Source: Thermovibrio guaymasensis
GTDB taxonomy: Bacteria > Aquificota > Aquificia > Desulfurobacteriales > Desulfurobacteriaceae
DNA: 64,000 bases
Direction of reading: 5' to 3'
Assembly (NCBI RefSeq): GCF_003633715.1
Contig: NZ_RBIE01000001.1
Coordinates: forward strand, 434,001 to 498,000
The stretch's first letter is position 1; each line of letters opens with the position of its first letter. The position numbers were made by a program, and so were the translations under genes. Of this stretch, positions 40,648 through 49,093 are shown one piece after another. The notes under the pieces were generated by a model that was given only the letters and a program-made list of their open reading frames with translations, was not told where the DNA came from and searched no databases.

Positions 40648-41760
40648 ATGTTCTCCCTTCCAGACCACATAAAGAAGGTTAAGGTTTACGAGCCGGGAAA
40701 GCCTGAAGAGGAGTTAAAGAGGGAGTTAGGGCTTAAGGAGATAGTTAAGCTTGCCTCTAACGAAAACCCGTTAGGGCCTTGTCCTTCAGCCGTAAGGGCA
40801 ATAATTGAAGACCTTAAGAACCTGAACCGCTATCCGGACGGTAACTCCTACTATCTCAAGAAGAAACTATCTGAGAAGCTGAACGTTAAGCCGGAGAATA
40901 TATTTTTAGGGCTCGGTTCAAACGAAGCCCTTGATATAGTTTCAAGGGCCTATTTAAGGCCCGGTCTTAACGCAGTTTACAGTGAAAAGTCCTTTGCAGT
41001 TTACCCTATTGTTGTTCAGCTTTCAGGAGCCGACCATAAGGTTGTGAAGGCAAAGGATAACTACTACATGGACCTTAAAGCCCACCTTGATGCAATAGAC
41101 GAAAATACCGCCGTTGTGTTCTTGGCAAATCCTAATAACCCCACCGGAACGGCCTTTAGCAGGAAGGAGTTTGAGGAGTTCTTGAAGGAGTTTCCAGACG
41201 ACGTTCTCCTAGTCCTTGATGAGGCCTACTACGAGTACGCTGTAGGCTCCGGTTTTGACGTTCCCAACGGAGTGGACTACATCTACGAGAAGAACGTTCT
41301 CGTGACGAGGACATTTTCAAAGATTTACGGTCTTGCAGGTTTAAGGCTCGGCTATGCAGTGGGAAGGAAGGAGATAATTGCCGATATGAACCGTATCCGC
41401 CAACCCTTCAACGTTACCCGTCCGGCCCAGATCGGCGGAGCAGCTGCTCTTGATGATAACATGTTCATCAAACACTCTCAGGTTGTAAACGAGGAGGGAA
41501 AGAAGTACCTGTATAAAGAGTTTGAAAGGTTGGGTTTAAAGTACGTTCCAACCTGTGCCAACTTTATTTTGGTTGACGTAGGCTTTCCAAGTAGGGAAGT
41601 ATTCAACAGGCTTTTAAAGAAAGGCGTAATTGTAAGGGCTATGGATGGTTACGGTTTCCCTACCCATATAAGGGTGACTATCGGTACTATGAGGGAGAAT
41701 ATCTTCTTTATAAATAAACTGATAGAGGTTCTTGAAGAACTGAAGGATGAGGCGCTATGA
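40648..41760 (+). CDS. hisC: Histidinol-phosphate aminotransferase
   Basis: Histidine biosynthesis step using glutamate and imidazole acetol phosphate. The signature KLASNENPLGPCPSA, NPNNPTGTAF, DEAYYEYA and the Schiff-base lysine segment TRTFSKIYGLAGLRLGY are all present. I start at ATG 40648 (GGAGG 5 bases upstream) rather than the TTG at 40636 that overlaps the ribosome site. About 370 residues, the usual length. Its stop overlaps the next gene (ATGA). No other his genes are nearby. Confidence 0.95.
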   Translation: MFSLPDHIKKVKVYEPGKPEEELKRELGLKEIVKLASNENPLGPCPSAVRAIIEDLKNLNRYPDGNSYYLKKKLSEKLNVKPENIFLGLGSNEALDIVSRAYLRPGLNAVYSEKSFAVYPIVVQLSGADHKVVKAKDNYYMDLKAHLDAIDENTAVVFLANPNNPTGTAFSRKEFEEFLKEFPDDVLLVLDEAYYEYAVGSGFDVPNGVDYIYEKNVLVTRTFSKIYGLAGLRLGYAVGRKEIIADMNRIRQPFNVTRPAQIGGAAALDDNMFIKHSQVVNEEGKKYLYKEFERLGLKYVPTCANFILVDVGFPSREVFNRLLKKGVIVRAMDGYGFPTHIRVTIGTMRENIFFINKLIEVLEELKDEAL

Positions 41761-42045
41761 AGAAGTTGATTCTGTTGACCCTCTTTCCCCTGATTTTCTC
41801 AGGGTGTTCTTGTAAGCTGCAGACCAAAGTGGAAAAGCAGATGTTAAAGGTTACCGGAGGGAAGTTTACAGTTAAGGTTTACAGCTGCGGTAAGCTGGTT
41901 GGAGAGTACAGGGGGAAGGGTTACGTCTGGTTTGAGGAAAGTTAAAGATAAGAAACATACGGGAGTTGTTACTTTTAAGGATGAGAGGGGCCATATAATA
42001 AGGGTAGGTGCCTTTGGAGGAGTTGTAATAGTAGATTACGAGTAG
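41757..42045 (+). pseudogene. Small lipoprotein gene broken by a +1 frameshift
   Basis: Starts with a lipoprotein signal (LIFSGC, Cys17) and reads VKVYSCGKLVGEY and GKGYVWFEE before stopping at 41945. Removing one A from the AAA at about 41938-41941 joins this frame to VKDKKHTGVVTFKDERG and GAFGGVVIVDYE, ending at TAG 42043-42045 just before sbcD. The span is 3n+1 long, and the second part has good codon structure and a hydrophobic strand pattern. It is either a real mutation or a base error. The restored protein would be about 95 residues; no function is known. ATG 41757 overlaps hisC. Confidence 0.7.
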
Positions 42046-42054
42046 GGAAGGAAG

Positions 42055-43215
42055 ATGAAGATAGCCCACGTTTCAGACACCCACTTAGGGTATGTTCAGT
42101 ACCACTTAAGGGAAAGGAAGGAGGACTTTTTTAGGGCCTTTAAACTGGTCGTAGATAGGGTTATTGAGGAAGGAGTTGACGTCCTCGTCCACTCTGGAGA
42201 CCTCTTTGAGAGCTACCACCCAGACGTTGAGAGCTTATCCTTTGCCATTGACCAGTTTAAGAGGTTGAAAGAGGTCGGAATTGAGGTAGTTGCCATAACT
42301 GGCAACCACGATAGGGCTTTGAGGAAAGGAACGGCTCCCCCCCATAAGATTCTGTCTCAGCTTGGTCTTTTAAAACTCCTTGATCCTTTTGGTGAACTTG
42401 AAGTTAAGGGAATTTACTTTGCAGGCTTCCGCTACTTACCAAAGAGGTTCCTTGAAGCCTTTAGGGAGGAAAACTTCCATAAGTTTGAAGAGAGGGCAAA
42501 GGAAAGAGGGACTTCAGTTTTAGTTCTTCATCAGGCAGTTGACCCTTTTATATCCTATTCAGGACACCATCCTGATGCTTATGAGGTTTTAGCCGCTAAA
42601 CTTCCGAAAGGGTTCAGTTACTACGCAGCCGGCCACATTCACCTCTTTAGGAAAGAGAGACTCCATCAGGGCATCTTCTCCTACGCCGGTTCTACTGAGT
42701 TTAGAAACTCTTCAGAAGCAGAGAGGGGAAGTAGGGGTTTCAACATATTTAACGTTGACTCTAAAGCTCTAGAGAGAATTGAAATTGAGGGTTTGAGGCC
42801 TTTTCTAGTCCTTAATACCGACTCTGAGAGGGCACATCAGGAAGTTTCGGAACTCCTTGAAAGGGTTAAATCTGAATCTATTCCTCCCGTTGTCTCAGTA
42901 ACTTTCAGAGAGACCGGAGAGCCTGCTGAGAAGTTTTCTGAACTTTTCAGAAGGATTGAAGAGAAAGCACTTTACCTTAGAGTTATTAAGAGAACGGTCG
43001 CTGAGGAGAGTGGAGATAGTGATTCAAGGGAAGAGCTAAGCTACTCTAAGGCTATTGAGGAGTTCTGTAAGCAGAATAACTTCCCTGAAAAGGTTCGCAC
43101 TTTAGCCGTTGAGCTTTTAAACCATTCAAGTGAGGACGTTGAAGAGATTATAAGAAGGTACGTAAAGGAAGAGTTGGGAGAACTCTCCCCTCTAATAGAG
43201 AAGTACGGAGTTTAA
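42055..43215 (+). CDS. sbcD: SbcD/Mre11-type DNA repair exonuclease
   Basis: Calcineurin-like phosphoesterase of the Mre11/SbcD group, which processes double-strand breaks with the SbcC/Rad50 ATPase. Metal ligands visible: Asp8 and His10 in HVSDTHLG, Asp49 in HSGDLFES, Asn84-His85 in TGNHDR, a later histidine in VLHQAV, and AAGHIHLF. The C-terminal capping region (about 260-386) is divergent. 386 residues is normal. No sbcC follows; comF is next, 5 bases later. AAGGAAG precedes ATG 42055. Confidence 0.9.
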   Translation: MKIAHVSDTHLGYVQYHLRERKEDFFRAFKLVVDRVIEEGVDVLVHSGDLFESYHPDVESLSFAIDQFKRLKEVGIEVVAITGNHDRALRKGTAPPHKILSQLGLLKLLDPFGELEVKGIYFAGFRYLPKRFLEAFREENFHKFEERAKERGTSVLVLHQAVDPFISYSGHHPDAYEVLAAKLPKGFSYYAAGHIHLFRKERLHQGIFSYAGSTEFRNSSEAERGSRGFNIFNVDSKALERIEIEGLRPFLVLNTDSERAHQEVSELLERVKSESIPPVVSVTFRETGEPAEKFSELFRRIEEKALYLRVIKRTVAEESGDSDSREELSYSKAIEEFCKQNNFPEKVRTLAVELLNHSSEDVEEIIRRYVKEELGELSPLIEKYGV

Positions 43216-43220
43216 GTTTA

Positions 43221-43982
43221 ATGGGGAAACTTTACGGAGCTCTCCTTGACCTCCTCTTTCCTTCCTTCTGTTCAGTCTGTGGTTCTTTCCTCTTCCTTAA
43301 CCACAGGGCCGTTGCCTGTAAAGAGTGTTGGGAGAGGGGATTTAAAAAGTATAGTGGTAGAAAATGCAAAAACTGTGGTCACCCTTTAGAACTTCTTCCG
43401 GGAAACGGGGAGCTCTGTTTAAGGTGTTTAAAGGAAAACAGAAGTTTCTCCTTTGAAGGCCTCTTCTACTATACCCTTTATGAAGGCCTTCCTGAGGTTG
43501 CTATAAGAGAATTGAAGTTTAACAGTTTTAGACCGGTTGCCTATGAGATTGGAAGGGAGGTTTCCGAACACCTTAAAAGGGTAATTAAAGAGATAGGCGC
43601 CAATCTAGTTGTTCCTGTTCCGGTTCACAAGTCTACCCTTAAGGAAAGGGGATTTAACCAGACTGAGGAGATTTTAAAGGGAGCGGGCGTTGAATATAGA
43701 CCTCTCCTTGAAAAGCCCTTTGAGGGAGAGAAGCAATCGGGCTTGGACTTTAAGAGTAGGAGGGAAAATGTTAAGGGACTCTTTGGGGTTAAAAACCTAT
43801 CTGAACTCTTTGGAAAGAGAGTTCTCCTTTTTGACGACGTCTTTACAACGGGAGCAACTGCAGATGAAATCTCAGAGCTCCTAAAGAAGGGCGGTGCAGA
43901 AAAGGTCTTTGTCTATACGGTTGCTTATACGCCTTTAAGAGTAAAGAACGCAGGCAACTCTATGGCTCTCAGAGAGTTCTAA
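43221..43982 (+). CDS. comF: ComF family phosphoribosyltransferase-like protein
   Basis: 253 residues. N-terminal zinc-finger region with CSVC (17-20), ACKEC, CKNC and CLRC. A type I phosphoribosyltransferase domain follows with VVPVPVHKSTLKERGFNQ and the PRPP loop VLLFDDVFTTGATADE. ComF supports single-stranded DNA uptake and recombination in competent bacteria, fitting the comEC gene at 16.7 kb. The last 48 bases overlap the convergent ABC ATPase gene. ATG 43221 has GGAG about 11 bases upstream, a weak spacing. Confidence 0.9.
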   Translation: MGKLYGALLDLLFPSFCSVCGSFLFLNHRAVACKECWERGFKKYSGRKCKNCGHPLELLPGNGELCLRCLKENRSFSFEGLFYYTLYEGLPEVAIRELKFNSFRPVAYEIGREVSEHLKRVIKEIGANLVVPVPVHKSTLKERGFNQTEEILKGAGVEYRPLLEKPFEGEKQSGLDFKSRRENVKGLFGVKNLSELFGKRVLLFDDVFTTGATADEISELLKKGGAEKVFVYTVAYTPLRVKNAGNSMALREF

Positions 43983-44876
43983 AAGCTTCACGTTAAACTT
44001 AAGGCATTCCTTTTTTCTGTATGGACACCTTGGGTAAAAAGGGCATCCCGTTTCTACTTCACTTTCCTCACCGGTCTCTTTGAACTTTACCCTACTTCCA
44101 GGTAAGGATGAAATCAGGAGTTTAGTGTAGGGGTGAGCACTTTGGGTAAAAACATCCCTTGAACTTCCCTCTTCAACTATAAATCCTTTGTACATGACAA
44201 TAACTCTATCACTAACTGCCTCTACAACCGGTAGGGAGTGGGATATGAAGAAGTAGGAGAGGTTTAAATTTTCCTGGAGCTCTAGGAAAAGGTTTACAAT
44301 CTGTGATTGAACCGAGACATCAAGGGCGCTTGTAGGTTCATCAGCAACTATTAGTTCAGGTTTAAGGGCTACTGCCCTTGCAATTGCGACTCTCTGTTTC
44401 TGTCCTCCAGAGAGCTGATGTGGGTACTTAAAGAGGGAGCTCTCAGATAGGTTAACCATTTTAATTAGCTCCCTTGCCCTTTCAAGGAGCTCCTCTTTCT
44501 CCAAATCGTCGTTAATCTTTAAGCCTTCCGTAACAATTTCCCAGATTCTCATTCTAGGGTTTAGAGAGTTTGAGGGGTTTTGAAAAACTGCCTGAATGTT
44601 TCTCCTGTAAACCCTGTACTCTTCTCCTTTCAGTTTCCCTATCTCCTTTCCCTTAAATAGGACCTTTCCCGAAGTTAGCCTTTCAAGGTCTAGGATAATT
44701 TTTCCAAGGGTAGACTTTCCGCAGCCGCTCTCCCCTATTACACCTAGAGTTTCTCCCGGGTAGACTTTTAATGAAACCCCTCCCAATGCCCTTAAGAACT
44801 TCTCTACCCTACCGAAGAAGTTCCTCTTTATCGGGTATAGCTTTACTACTTCTTTAACTTCAACTATCGGTTCCAT
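43935..44876 (-). CDS. dppF: Oligopeptide/dipeptide-type ABC transporter ATPase (DppF/OppF)
   Basis: 313-residue ABC ATPase: Walker A GESGCGKST, Q-loop VFQNPSNSLNPR, signature LSGGQKQRVAIARA, Walker B LIVADEPTSALD, and the OppF/DppF-specific C-terminal segment GCPFYPRCPYRKKECL, whose cysteines can hold an Fe-S cluster in some members. It would power uptake of peptides or nickel. No permease or binding protein is next to it; instead it overlaps panB by one base. Substrate unknown. Confidence 0.92.
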   Translation of the reverse strand: MEPIVEVKEVVKLYPIKRNFFGRVEKFLRALGGVSLKVYPGETLGVIGESGCGKSTLGKIILDLERLTSGKVLFKGKEIGKLKGEEYRVYRRNIQAVFQNPSNSLNPRMRIWEIVTEGLKINDDLEKEELLERARELIKMVNLSESSLFKYPHQLSGGQKQRVAIARAVALKPELIVADEPTSALDVSVQSQIVNLFLELQENLNLSYFFISHSLPVVEAVSDRVIVMYKGFIVEEGSSRDVFTQSAHPYTKLLISSLPGSRVKFKETGEESEVETGCPFYPRCPYRKKECLKFNVKLLELSESHRVACVLYS

Positions 44877-45667
44877 TAGTAGCTGTGCTCCGGACCGGGG
44901 AATTTGCCACTTTTAACTTCCTCAATGAACTCTTTAACTGCCCTCTCAGCCTTTTCTCCGAGCTCTGCGTACCTCTTAACGAACTTGGGTTTAAACTCCT
45001 TAAAGAGTCCTACCATATCGTGAAAGACCAGGACTTGACCGTCACAGTAAGGGCCGGCTCCGATTCCTATCGTCGGTATTTTTAAAGTTTCTGTTATCTC
45101 CTTTGCAAGGTCCGAAGGAACCTTTTCAAGGACTACAGCGAAAGCTCCTGCCTCTTCAACTGCTTTTGCATCCTCTAAAATCCTCCTTCTCTCCTCCTCC
45201 TCTTTACCCCTTAATCTGTATCCTCCGTAGAGGTTTACGCTTTGGGGCTGGAGTCCTACGTGGCCCATTACCGGAATCCCTGCTTCAACTATTGCCCTGA
45301 TGGTTTCAGCCTGTTCAACCCCTCCTTCCACTTTAACAGCGTTAGCTCCTGCTTCCTTTAGTGCCCTACCTGCGTTTAAAACTGCATCCCTCTTTCCCGT
45401 TTGGTAGGAGAGGAAGGGCATGTCAAAGATAACTAGAGCGTTTTGAGTTCCCCTAACTACTGCTTTTGTGTGGTGAATCATCTCATCCATTGTTACCTGA
45501 AGAGTTGAAGGGTATCCCAGAACTACCATTGCCAGGGAGTCACCGACGAGGATTCCGTCAACTCCGGCCGAGTCAACTATCTTTGCTGTAAGGTAATCGT
45601 AGGCGGTGAGGATTACTATTTTCTCACCCTTTTCCTTTTTCCTTAAAAAGTCCGTAACTGTTACCAT
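44876..45667 (-). CDS. panB: 3-methyl-2-oxobutanoate hydroxymethyltransferase
   Basis: First committed step of pantothenate synthesis, adding a hydroxymethyl group from methylene-THF to ketoisovalerate. Family features: [33 protein letters not shown] (metal Asp), [12 protein letters not shown], catalytic Glu in [10 protein letters not shown], and [15 protein letters not shown]. 263 residues is standard. ATG 45667 overlaps the rsgA stop (TAATG). panC and panD are not seen here. Confidence 0.96.
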   Translation of the reverse strand: MVTVTDFLRKKEKGEKIVILTAYDYLTAKIVDSAGVDGILVGDSLAMVVLGYPSTLQVTMDEMIHHTKAVVRGTQNALVIFDMPFLSYQTGKRDAVLNAGRALKEAGANAVKVEGGVEQAETIRAIVEAGIPVMGHVGLQPQSVNLYGGYRLRGKEEEERRRILEDAKAVEEAGAFAVVLEKVPSDLAKEITETLKIPTIGIGAGPYCDGQVLVFHDMVGLFKEFKPKFVKRYAELGEKAERAVKEFIEEVKSGKFPGPEHSY

Positions 45668-46563
45668 TATTCCTCCTTACAGGCTGGGACTTCCGCCAGC
45701 CAAGGGACGAACTCTTTAATCATCTTTAGGTAGCTTTTGTACCTTACGCAGGGTATCTCTCCTCTTATTACCGCTTCTCTAACCTGACATCCCTCCTCTT
45801 CAAGGTGGAGGCAGTCTGTGAACTTACAGCTGTACTTTAAGAACTCTGGAAAGTGTAGTCTTACTTCCTCTTTATCCATAAAGTTGAGGGCTTCAACCCT
45901 TGAAAAGCCCGGAGCGTCTCCGATAAAGCCCCTTTCAAAGGGGATAAGCCTGACCTCTCTTGTTGTGTGCTTTCCCCTTTCGCTTTTTTTGCTAATTTCT
46001 CCGGTCTTTAAATCAACCCCTGTTATCTCAGAGATTAGGGAGCTCTTTCCAACTCCGCTGGATCCTGCAAATATTGTAGTTCCCTCTGTTAGAGTTTCCT
46101 TTAGCTCTCTTATCCCTTCCTTAGTTTGGGTGCTTGTTTCTATTACCCTGTATCCTGCATTACTGTAGATATCCTTCCACCTTTTAAGCTCTTCCTTTTC
46201 TTCACCCTCAAGGAGGTCAACTTTATTAAAGACGATTACCTGTTCAAGGCCAATGTGGTCGTAAACTACAAGCAGGTTATCCAGGAGGAAGTTATTGAAA
46301 GGTGGGTTCTTTAAGGTTGAGACTATAACGACCCTATCAACGTTTGCTATCGGTGGGCGAATAAGGAGGTTCTTCCTCTCTAAAACCCTTTCAATTGCAA
46401 AGGTTGAATTGTCAACAACTCTGCCTTCAACCCTATCTCCAGCAAAGATTTTCTCCTTCTTCCTCACTTTCCCTAGAGGTATTCCCCTGTAGGTTTTACC
46501 TTCTTCTGGAACTAGAACGGTTAGTTTTTGTCCCGCTCTTTCTACTACAATTCCTTCAGCCAT
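45667..46563 (-). CDS. rsgA: Ribosome small-subunit-dependent GTPase RsgA
   Basis: Circularly permuted GTPase assisting late 30S maturation. An N-terminal OB fold is followed by permuted motifs: NKVDLL comes before the P-loop [10 protein letters not shown], then DAPGFSR. A C-terminal zinc site [14 protein letters not shown] holds three cysteines and a histidine. 298 residues is normal. It leads the rsgA-panB-dppF series, each overlapping the next by one base. Confidence 0.95.
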   Translation of the reverse strand: MAEGIVVERAGQKLTVLVPEEGKTYRGIPLGKVRKKEKIFAGDRVEGRVVDNSTFAIERVLERKNLLIRPPIANVDRVVIVSTLKNPPFNNFLLDNLLVVYDHIGLEQVIVFNKVDLLEGEEKEELKRWKDIYSNAGYRVIETSTQTKEGIRELKETLTEGTTIFAGSSGVGKSSLISEITGVDLKTGEISKKSERGKHTTREVRLIPFERGFIGDAPGFSRVEALNFMDKEEVRLHFPEFLKYSCKFTDCLHLEEEGCQVREAVIRGEIPCVRYKSYLKMIKEFVPWLAEVPACKEE

Positions 46564-46617
46564 ACTCTCTCCAGTTTCCTTAGTTTTACCTAAATATTAT
46601 AGTTTTAGGAGGTAAGT

Positions 46618-46908
46618 GTGGTTGAGAGAACAGGAGTTTCGGATAAAGGAGAAGTTTTTAAGAGGTTACAGGAGGAAGGTTATACAAACCTTTACGTTTG
46701 GAGTGATTTTCCGGGAACTTACTACGATTGGCATACCCATCCCTTTAATGAAGTAAGGTGGGTTCTTGAGGGGGAGATTACCATTGGAACAGAAAGGGAA
46801 GTAGTAACTTTAAGGGCCGGTGATAGGCTTGACGTTCCTGCGGGAACCCGCCACTGGGCAAAAGTTGGGAAGGACGGAGTTATTTACGTTTGCGGTAGTA
46901 AAGTTTGA
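46618..46908 (+). CDS. Small cupin-domain protein
   Basis: 96-residue single cupin barrel. Motif 1: DWHTHPFNEVRWVLEGEITI with two His and one Glu as likely metal ligands. Motif 2: RAGDRLDVPAGTRHWAKVG with the third His. The reaction is unknown; stand-alone cupins include dioxygenases, isomerases and sensors. GGAGG precedes GTG 46618 by 5 bases. It is monocistronic, divergent from rsgA and convergent with the aldolase. Confidence 0.85.
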   Translation: MVERTGVSDKGEVFKRLQEEGYTNLYVWSDFPGTYYDWHTHPFNEVRWVLEGEITIGTEREVVTLRAGDRLDVPAGTRHWAKVGKDGVIYVCGSKV

Positions 46909-46929
46909 GGAGAGGGTTCCTCCCTCTCC
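46909..46929. terminator. Bidirectional hairpin between cupin and aldolase genes
   Basis: GGAGAGGG-TTCCT-CCCTCTCC, a perfect 8-bp stem located between two convergent stops. T-tracts are short on both sides. Confidence 0.5.
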
Positions 46930-46932
46930 CCT

Positions 46933-48312
46933 TTAGAAGTTCCTCTTCTTGTAAACCTCAACTGGAGTTATGCTCTTTTCAACTATCTCTTTTGTTCCGA
47001 AGACTCCAAGCTGTTCAAAGAGGAAACGGAACTTCTCGTATAGGGCTTTCATCATCGGTTCTTTTACCTCTTTAGGTAAGTCCCAGAACTTCTTCTTGAA
47101 CTTTCCAAAGGCTTTCTTCCTGGTTTTGTAGATAAACTGCTGTTCTGTCCAGCCTTCCTTCCACTCATTTTTCAGTTCTGTCTTGAGCCAACTGTAGATT
47201 TCCTCTTTAAAGTCCTCTGGTAGGTGGTCGTAAATTATGTTCTGGAACCCTGTTGCAAGGTGGATTTCTGCAGTTTTAACTTCTGGAAATTTGTGAAAGA
47301 GTTCATCCGGAAGTGTTGAAGCTCCGTGCTGAACGGCTCCCGCCATCTGATACTTCTTCCTTGCAACTTCTCCAATCTTCTCAAGGACCGAGAAGTCAAG
47401 TTTTACTTCTGCAATTCTTCCGTCGGGAAGGGGGATTCCTCCGTGTTCCGTTCCCGTTTGAACTGATATCTTACTTATATGTGGAATGTTTTCACCGTAC
47501 TTCCTAAGCTCTTCTAAATACCCTTCCATGAAGGCTTCAAATTCCTCAGGAGTTGAGTTCTTTCCTCCTATGTGGCCGATCTCTCCACCAACGGATACGG
47601 TAATCCCTTCAGGCTCAATCTCTCTAATGAATGCAGTCATTTTTGCAGTATTAAGGTAGTTATGGTACTGCTGCTCTTTGAGGGTCGGCTTTGAGTAGTC
47701 AACCAACGTTGATGGGTCAATGTCTATGTTGTAAAAGTCTGCTTCTATTGCCTCTTTTGTAAGGGCTCTTATGCTTTCAAGTTCTTTTTCTGGGTCTTTG
47801 GCGTAATTTTTTGCGTTAAACTGGAAGTGGTCTCCCTGAATGAAGACGGGACCTCTGAACCCTTCCTTAATTGCCGCTGCCAGCGCACATGCTGTGTACT
47901 CTGCAGGCCTTTGGTCGGTGTAGCCTATTTCAGACTTTGCAATTTCAAGGATGAAAGCTCCTACCTCTTCTTCCTTTGCCAGTTTAAAGACTTGTCTCAT
48001 AACGTCGTAAGTTATTCCTCTTATGTTCATGGCGGGAACTGTGAACCACTTTGGGAGCTCCTCTCTAGCCATCGGTCCCGTATAGAGGTCGTGGATTGAG
48101 GAGGGAACTATCCTAAGGTCAAGAGCTGCTGCCCTTATTACCCACCTTGAGACATCTTTGGCTTCCTCGTCTCCGAATACTGCTGTGTAGATAAGGTCAT
48201 CTATCAGTTCCTCTTTAAGTTTCCTTTCGTCTAGCACCTTTACTCTATCCTCTTCGAGCTCTAATACGCCGTCAAGTTCTCTGAGGATTTCCTCCTTTGT
48301 TAGGACTCTCAT
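46933..48312 (-). CDS. fba: Class II fructose-bisphosphate aldolase (long form)
   Basis: 459 residues. The zinc site starts with VFIQGDHFQF (Asp and His), with AVQHGASTLP as another glycine/His segment, and GGEIGHIGGKN in the middle. This fits the longer class II aldolases of deep-branching bacteria rather than the 285-360-residue E. coli type. It would serve gluconeogenesis with gpmI and tpiA found in the same window. GGAGGG precedes ATG 48312. Its substrate could also be a related ketose phosphate. Confidence 0.88.
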   Translation of the reverse strand: MRVLTKEEILRELDGVLELEEDRVKVLDERKLKEELIDDLIYTAVFGDEEAKDVSRWVIRAAALDLRIVPSSIHDLYTGPMAREELPKWFTVPAMNIRGITYDVMRQVFKLAKEEEVGAFILEIAKSEIGYTDQRPAEYTACALAAAIKEGFRGPVFIQGDHFQFNAKNYAKDPEKELESIRALTKEAIEADFYNIDIDPSTLVDYSKPTLKEQQYHNYLNTAKMTAFIREIEPEGITVSVGGEIGHIGGKNSTPEEFEAFMEGYLEELRKYGENIPHISKISVQTGTEHGGIPLPDGRIAEVKLDFSVLEKIGEVARKKYQMAGAVQHGASTLPDELFHKFPEVKTAEIHLATGFQNIIYDHLPEDFKEEIYSWLKTELKNEWKEGWTEQQFIYKTRKKAFGKFKKKFWDLPKEVKEPMMKALYEKFRFLFEQLGVFGTKEIVEKSITPVEVYKKRNF

Positions 48313-48363
48313 TCTTCCCTCCGTCGGTTTTTATCAACTGAATTTTATTAAAATTCCTAATCT

Positions 48364-49083
48364 ATGAAGAGGTTAATTGGAGCTCTTTTACTGATTCTCC
48401 TCTGTGCTGGTTGTGGAGCTCAGAAGAGGGTAATTTTTATTCCGAAGAGTTCCCGTAAGCCCGTCTCTTCGGCGTGTAAGTATACCTACACTGTTAGCGG
48501 TAAAAAGTACTGTGTTAGGAGGAGTTATAGGGGGTTTGTTCAGGTCGGGATTGCCTCCTGGTACGGCCCTGGTTTCCATGGAAGTAGGACTGCAAGCGGT
48601 GAAATCTACGACATGTATAAGCTCACTGCTGCCCATAAAACCCTTCCCCTTGGAACTTACGTTAAGGTAATAAACCTTGAAAATGGGAAGAGCGTTATCG
48701 TAAAAGTTAACGATAGAGGTCCTTTCGTTAAGGGAAGGATAATTGACCTCTCTTACGCTGCTGCAAAGAAAATTGGAATGCTCAGGAAAGGAACGGCTAA
48801 GGTAAAGATAATTGCCCTCGGTAAGAGGGTTGATCACAGGTATAAGCCGGTTCCTTACAGTAAGGGAAGGTTCTTTGTTCAAGTAGGGGCATTTAGGAAT
48901 AAGCTGAACGCCTATAAGTTTAAGTGGCTCGTTTCTAAGAAGGGCTACAGGGCTAAAGTTGTTAAGCTTAGAGGATATTACAGGGTTTTTGTCGGTCCTG
49001 TTTCAACTTATTCTAAAGCAGAGAGGCTTAAAAGGGAACTGCTAAAAAGGGGATTTGACGGTTCCTTTATAGTTTCCCTTTAG
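48364..49083 (+). CDS. rlpA: RlpA-type lipoprotein with SPOR domain
   Basis: 239 residues: lipoprotein signal (LLCAGC, Cys17); RlpA double-psi barrel (about 60-150) with [18 protein letters not shown] and [17 protein letters not shown], where the conserved Asp and His-bearing segments of this lytic transglycosylase lie; and a C-terminal SPOR domain (about 175-239, [18 protein letters not shown]) that binds denuded peptidoglycan at the septum. No Shine-Dalgarno sequence is visible before ATG 48364; the mRNA may have a very short leader. nadB follows 10 bases later. Confidence 0.92.
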   Translation: MKRLIGALLLILLCAGCGAQKRVIFIPKSSRKPVSSACKYTYTVSGKKYCVRRSYRGFVQVGIASWYGPGFHGSRTASGEIYDMYKLTAAHKTLPLGTYVKVINLENGKSVIVKVNDRGPFVKGRIIDLSYAAAKKIGMLRKGTAKVKIIALGKRVDHRYKPVPYSKGRFFVQVGAFRNKLNAYKFKWLVSKKGYRAKVVKLRGYYRVFVGPVSTYSKAERLKRELLKRGFDGSFIVSL

Positions 49084-49093
49084 GAGGTAATCT

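Noticed and set aside
43221-44876. 48-base overlap of comF and dppF as evidence of a wrong call
   Set aside because: Both reading frames keep family motifs; the overlap is only between non-conserved C-terminal ends of convergent genes.
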